From assembly GCA_030789695.1 (NCBI GenBank), contig JAULAV010009184.1:1-64000 (forward strand): DNA of 64,000 nucleotides, in the 5' to 3' direction. Position numbers and translations under genes: made by a program. Positions 61,195 through 64,000 of the stretch are shown here, piece by piece (the first letter of the stretch is position 1; every line of letters starts with the position of its first letter). The DNA comes from Scilla litardierei (Eukaryota > Streptophyta > Magnoliopsida > Asparagales > Asparagaceae). Under the pieces are notes generated by a model. It was not told the origin of the DNA and ran no database searches. It saw only the letters and a program-made list of their open reading frames with translations.

Positions 61195-62188
61195 TGTGAA
61201 CCCTGCCAGGAACTACGAGACCCAACACTGAAGAGGAACCCAAGATCGTCCTTTTATCAGAATTTGGATGGCGACCTCGACCCGTTGCACAACAAAAGCA
61301 AGAACATCAGTATAGATGACCTCAACCAGTTGCTTATTGCAAACAAGAATCTCGGTTTAAGGAAGATGCCACAAACACTGGTGAAATCCGTTTGATAAGT
61401 CGATGGTGAATGCCATGAAAAACTCCGATAAGTTCGAATAGTTCTTCAAAGAACCAAAGAGAAATTCTCTCAGAAATTTTACGGAAAATCAACCACATTT
61501 TCCATTGCTTAGATGCCTTTTAATATGCTCAAAATTACAAGGAAAGTTCCTAAAATTTAGGCTAAAATTATGGCTACAAATCAGCCCATTAATTGGCTGA
61601 TCACTTGCCGACAAATAGGAAAGGAAAGTAATTATCTCGGCATGCAAGCCTTCCAAAAATAGAAAAGGAAAGTAATTTCTAGGCATGCAAGCCTTCCAAA
61701 AATAGAAAAGTTCTATACATGCGAGCTTTCCAAATAGAGTATTTGGCATTCAAAACCATACAAAAAAATTAATCCTCCACATGACAATTTACTTGCTAAA
61801 TTTAAGCTATACATAGTTGGATTCTTCTAGAACTTGAATCATGTTGAGCCATGTTTGTTGAACACGTCTCATATTCAATGGGTCTCCATGAATTTGCTTG
61901 AGCCCAGATCTCTTGAATCAGCACATTGAGTACATCTTTGAACCTCTTTGCTCGCGAACGCGTAAATGGTCCAATTGGCACTTGAACTGGATCTTTTGAA
62001 GTTGTTCTATGATTTGCATCATTCCCCTCCTTTTGAAAACGATTTGTCCTCAAATCAGCACCTACATCAAAAGGACTCAAATCGGTAACATTAAATGTAG
62101 CGCTTACATTGTACTCACCAGGTAGATCTAGCTTGTAAGCATTGTCATTGATGCGCTCTAGCACTTGGAAAGGACCATTGACGTGCAT
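61195..62188 (-). mobile_element. Element J: 3' end of a gypsy element related to C and I
   Basis: The LTR is 61195-62021 ('tgtgaaccctgcc' to 'gatttgcatca'), then a purine tract (minus 'caaaaggaggggaa') and a pol tail (62188-62022) reading GPFQVLERINDNAYKLDLPG and ATFNVTDLSPFD. The pol frame runs through the PPT into the LTR (to 61802: FTRSRAKRFKDVL). The rest of the element is lost at about 62188. Confidence 0.82.
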
Positions 62189-62428
62189 TTATATTTTATA
62201 TATTCACGCACGTTTTCTTCGTGATTTTCCGTTGTTTTCCGTTGTTTTGTATCTATTCTTTTGTGGTTTTTAGTATCTTTTCACTTTCTTTGTGTTGTTG
62301 TGCCGTTGCAGGAGATTGCTAGCACTGGGGACATATAAATCAAATATCATGAGTCCCCGGAGCAACGGGAGGTGCCACGCGCGATCCTGAGGGCCAAACG
62401 TCGAAGAATATCATATTTCAGCCCTCAA

Positions 62429-62739
62429 CCGATCGGGTGGACAGACCCACCCGATCAGTTCATGCACAAGTATCCGACCCGGACAGAAGCAGCAGTGAAG
62501 AAGAGCCCACCCGATCGGTTCAGCGATCGGGTGGTGGCGACAATGCTATTTGGCTTTTGGAGCTGAATTCCAACCGATCAGATGAAAACTCACCCGATCG
62601 GTTCATCTGTAGCCAAAGTTCCCCAACTCACGACCCGATGACTCACCCGATCGTTTCAGCGATCGGGTGAAGTATCTGAAGAACCGAAGGCCAAGTCGAC
62701 CGTCGACTCACCCGATCGGTTGATGCTTCAACCGAACGG
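62429..62739. repeat. Array of CCGATCGG words in both orientations
   Basis: CCGATCGG or one-base variants start at 62429, 62451, 62511, 62523, 62574, 62594, 62635, 62647, 62659, 62712 and 62732. Flanks alternate between CACC...TTCA and its complement, so neighbours form inverted repeats; for example CACCCGATCG (62508-62517) faces CGATCGGGTG (62524-62533). Start spacings are about 12, 20 or 22 bp. Confidence 0.85.
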
Positions 62740-63533
62740 GTGGTCGTGTATTCTATATAGACCTAGGGTTTTTCCCAGAATGAGATCCCCTTTTCTAAAA
62801 CTGTCTTTTAGGGATTTTTCGCGGCTGCAAATTTATTCTGTTTTATAAGTTCTCTGATTGTCTTGATACTTGGATATTGTGTTCTTAATACTATTTTCTC
62901 CGTATTTCTATTCCTTGATCTTGATTTTAATGGCTATAATTTGTTGAGTTGCTCTTTTTGCAATGAATTATGAGTAGTTTCCTAATCTGGGACATTGGTG
63001 GAAACCCCTTCGTGGGTTCTCCCTAGAACGACCACAGGATTAGGGATTCGATAGGATATAGGAATTTAGATGGTTACGCGGGGCGTTTCATTGTCATTGG
63101 CGGGAGAAAGACCGCCTCTGACCGTCGGGCCAAGGAGAAATAAAACATGAGTTTGATCCCCTAGTGATCGCTCCGGGACGTACACCCAAAGAACGGTTGT
63201 AGTTTTACCGCAAGCGCACGGTGTAGCGACGAGCGGGTATCGAACACAGGGAGGACGAATGATCGTGCTTGCTTCTAATCAACCTGGCTATTTAAGAATA
63301 GAGAGAATTGCCTTGGGCGATCCTGTCACAATCGTCAGACAAATGTGCGAAATATCAAATCAAATAAAGAACGTCTAGGGAATGGGGAATCCCCGCTACT
63401 CACCGTATTTCATAAATGTGGTTCGTCGGTATCAAAATTGCTAGAATGAGAATTTGGATGAACTAGTTGCAACTAAATATGGAACCAAGCTCACGCTCTC
63501 GCGCTGTTGCCGGTCTATAGCTATCCTAGGGTC

Positions 63534-63824
63534 GGGTCCAATCTCTTGCAAACCCTAGCCTAGGAAAGCTAGCATTAGGATCAACATCATCGTCCAATTG
63601 CGCACCGAGCCTAATCTCTTGCAAACTCGGTCCATAATATAAATTAGGATAGTTCCTACCCGTCCAATCTCTTGCAAACGGGTATCGGCACGGAATTACA
63701 GCCGGAGATCCTGGTATCGGTCCAATCTCTTGCAAACCGTTACTTCGAAAGTCCGACTCCAACCCAATTCGGATTTCTAGGGCTTCCTATCAAATTGGGA
63801 TCCAATCTCTTGCAAATCCCAATT
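63534..63824. repeat. Five hairpins with one constant loop and different stems
   Basis: The word CCAATCTCTTGCAA (one copy CTAATCTC...) occurs five times. Each copy is bounded by its own inverted repeat: GGGT/ACCC (63534-63555), ACCGAG/CTCGGT (63604-63631), TACCCGT/ACGGGTA (63657-63684), CGGT/ACCG (63718-63739) and AATTGGGAT/ATCCCAATT (63793-63824). Stem sequences differ between copies but pair within each copy. Confidence 0.9.
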
Positions 63825-64000
63825 GATATGAATACCTAGCTATCCGTAGTAATTCGATCCCAATCTAATCTCTAATTATTGATTCTAGCACAATTTCTAC
63901 CAATTTATCACGAAAACGAAATTGGGCTTGTAGGGTTCATCCCCACGCCCCAAGACGTGGAGACTACTCACAAATCATAGCAATAGTACAAAAATAATCA

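Larger units (their letters stand above)
62189..64000. other. Unassigned repeat-like region
   Basis: No coding domain recognised. 62189-62340 is T-rich and looks like a leader with a 'gttgcag' acceptor-like site. 62400-62745 carries the CCGATCGG array. 62745-63180 is AT-mixed ('tatatagacctagggttt' at 62754 is TATA-like). 63180-63330 holds 'ccgcaagcgcacgg' and 'cgaacacaggga', words I associate with dispersed plant repeats but cannot name. 63530-63830 carries the hairpin array. It may be part of a large LTR extending past the window edge. Confidence 0.55.

Noticed and set aside
63195..63260. tRNA-like GC-rich stretch around 'ccgcaagcgcacgg'
   Set aside because: No cloverleaf with A and B boxes at proper spacing could be drawn.

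Overview
The window is nuclear, intergenic DNA of a flowering plant. I could not tell monocot from dicot. I recognise no host gene, tRNA or rRNA. Almost everything is LTR retrotransposons nested in one another or in an old satellite array. Elements are named A to J here.

Layout. 1-799 is a ~146-bp AT-rich satellite that resumes at 37110-39430. Between the two blocks lies element A (800-37109, minus), an old Tat-like Ty3/gypsy element with gag, protease, RT, two RNase H domains, integrase, an antisense gene and a minisatellite. Its 5' LTR is present and its 3' LTR is lost. Element B (6176-31232, plus) is a Sirevirus-like Ty1/copia element with gag but no pol, inserted into the A integrase region (TSD aatac). 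B was hit twice. Element C (6508-11332, plus, Ty3/gypsy) sits in its 5' LTR. Element D (16207-24622, minus, Tat-like gypsy, TSD atatg) sits in its interior and is young, with roughly 14 differences between its ~908-bp LTRs by eye.

Downstream of the satellite, element G (39431-39660 plus 51335 to ~54600, plus) is a decayed Ty1/copia element. It was split by element E (39661-51334, minus), a related copia element with gag only. The 5' LTR of E carries element F (48483-51248), a solo LTR with TSD catac. Element H is a copia 3' end (LTR 54658-56134). Element I (56135-61194, minus) is a gypsy element lacking RNase H and integrase. Element J (61195-62188, minus) is a gypsy 3' end. From 62189 on is an unassigned repeat with two unusual short-repeat arrays.

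How it works together. Four elements show losses that force or suggest dependence on helpers: D has pol and a spliced antisense gene but no gag, B and E have gag but no pol, and C and I have complementary pol deletions. The strongest signals not explained by ordinary annotation are: (1) an array of CAGNCGNCTG palindromes, mostly in pairs with a 22-bp start-to-start spacing, confined to element B; (2) five hairpins at 63.5-63.8 kb with one constant loop but different, internally complementary stems; (3) a three-exon antisense gene in D whose intron positions are shared with the old element A; (4) palindrome-rich blocks in two further repeat families. Maize Sireviruses are known for palindromic LTR regions, which makes (1) interpretable as a divergent version with a different word. 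I know of no description of (2).
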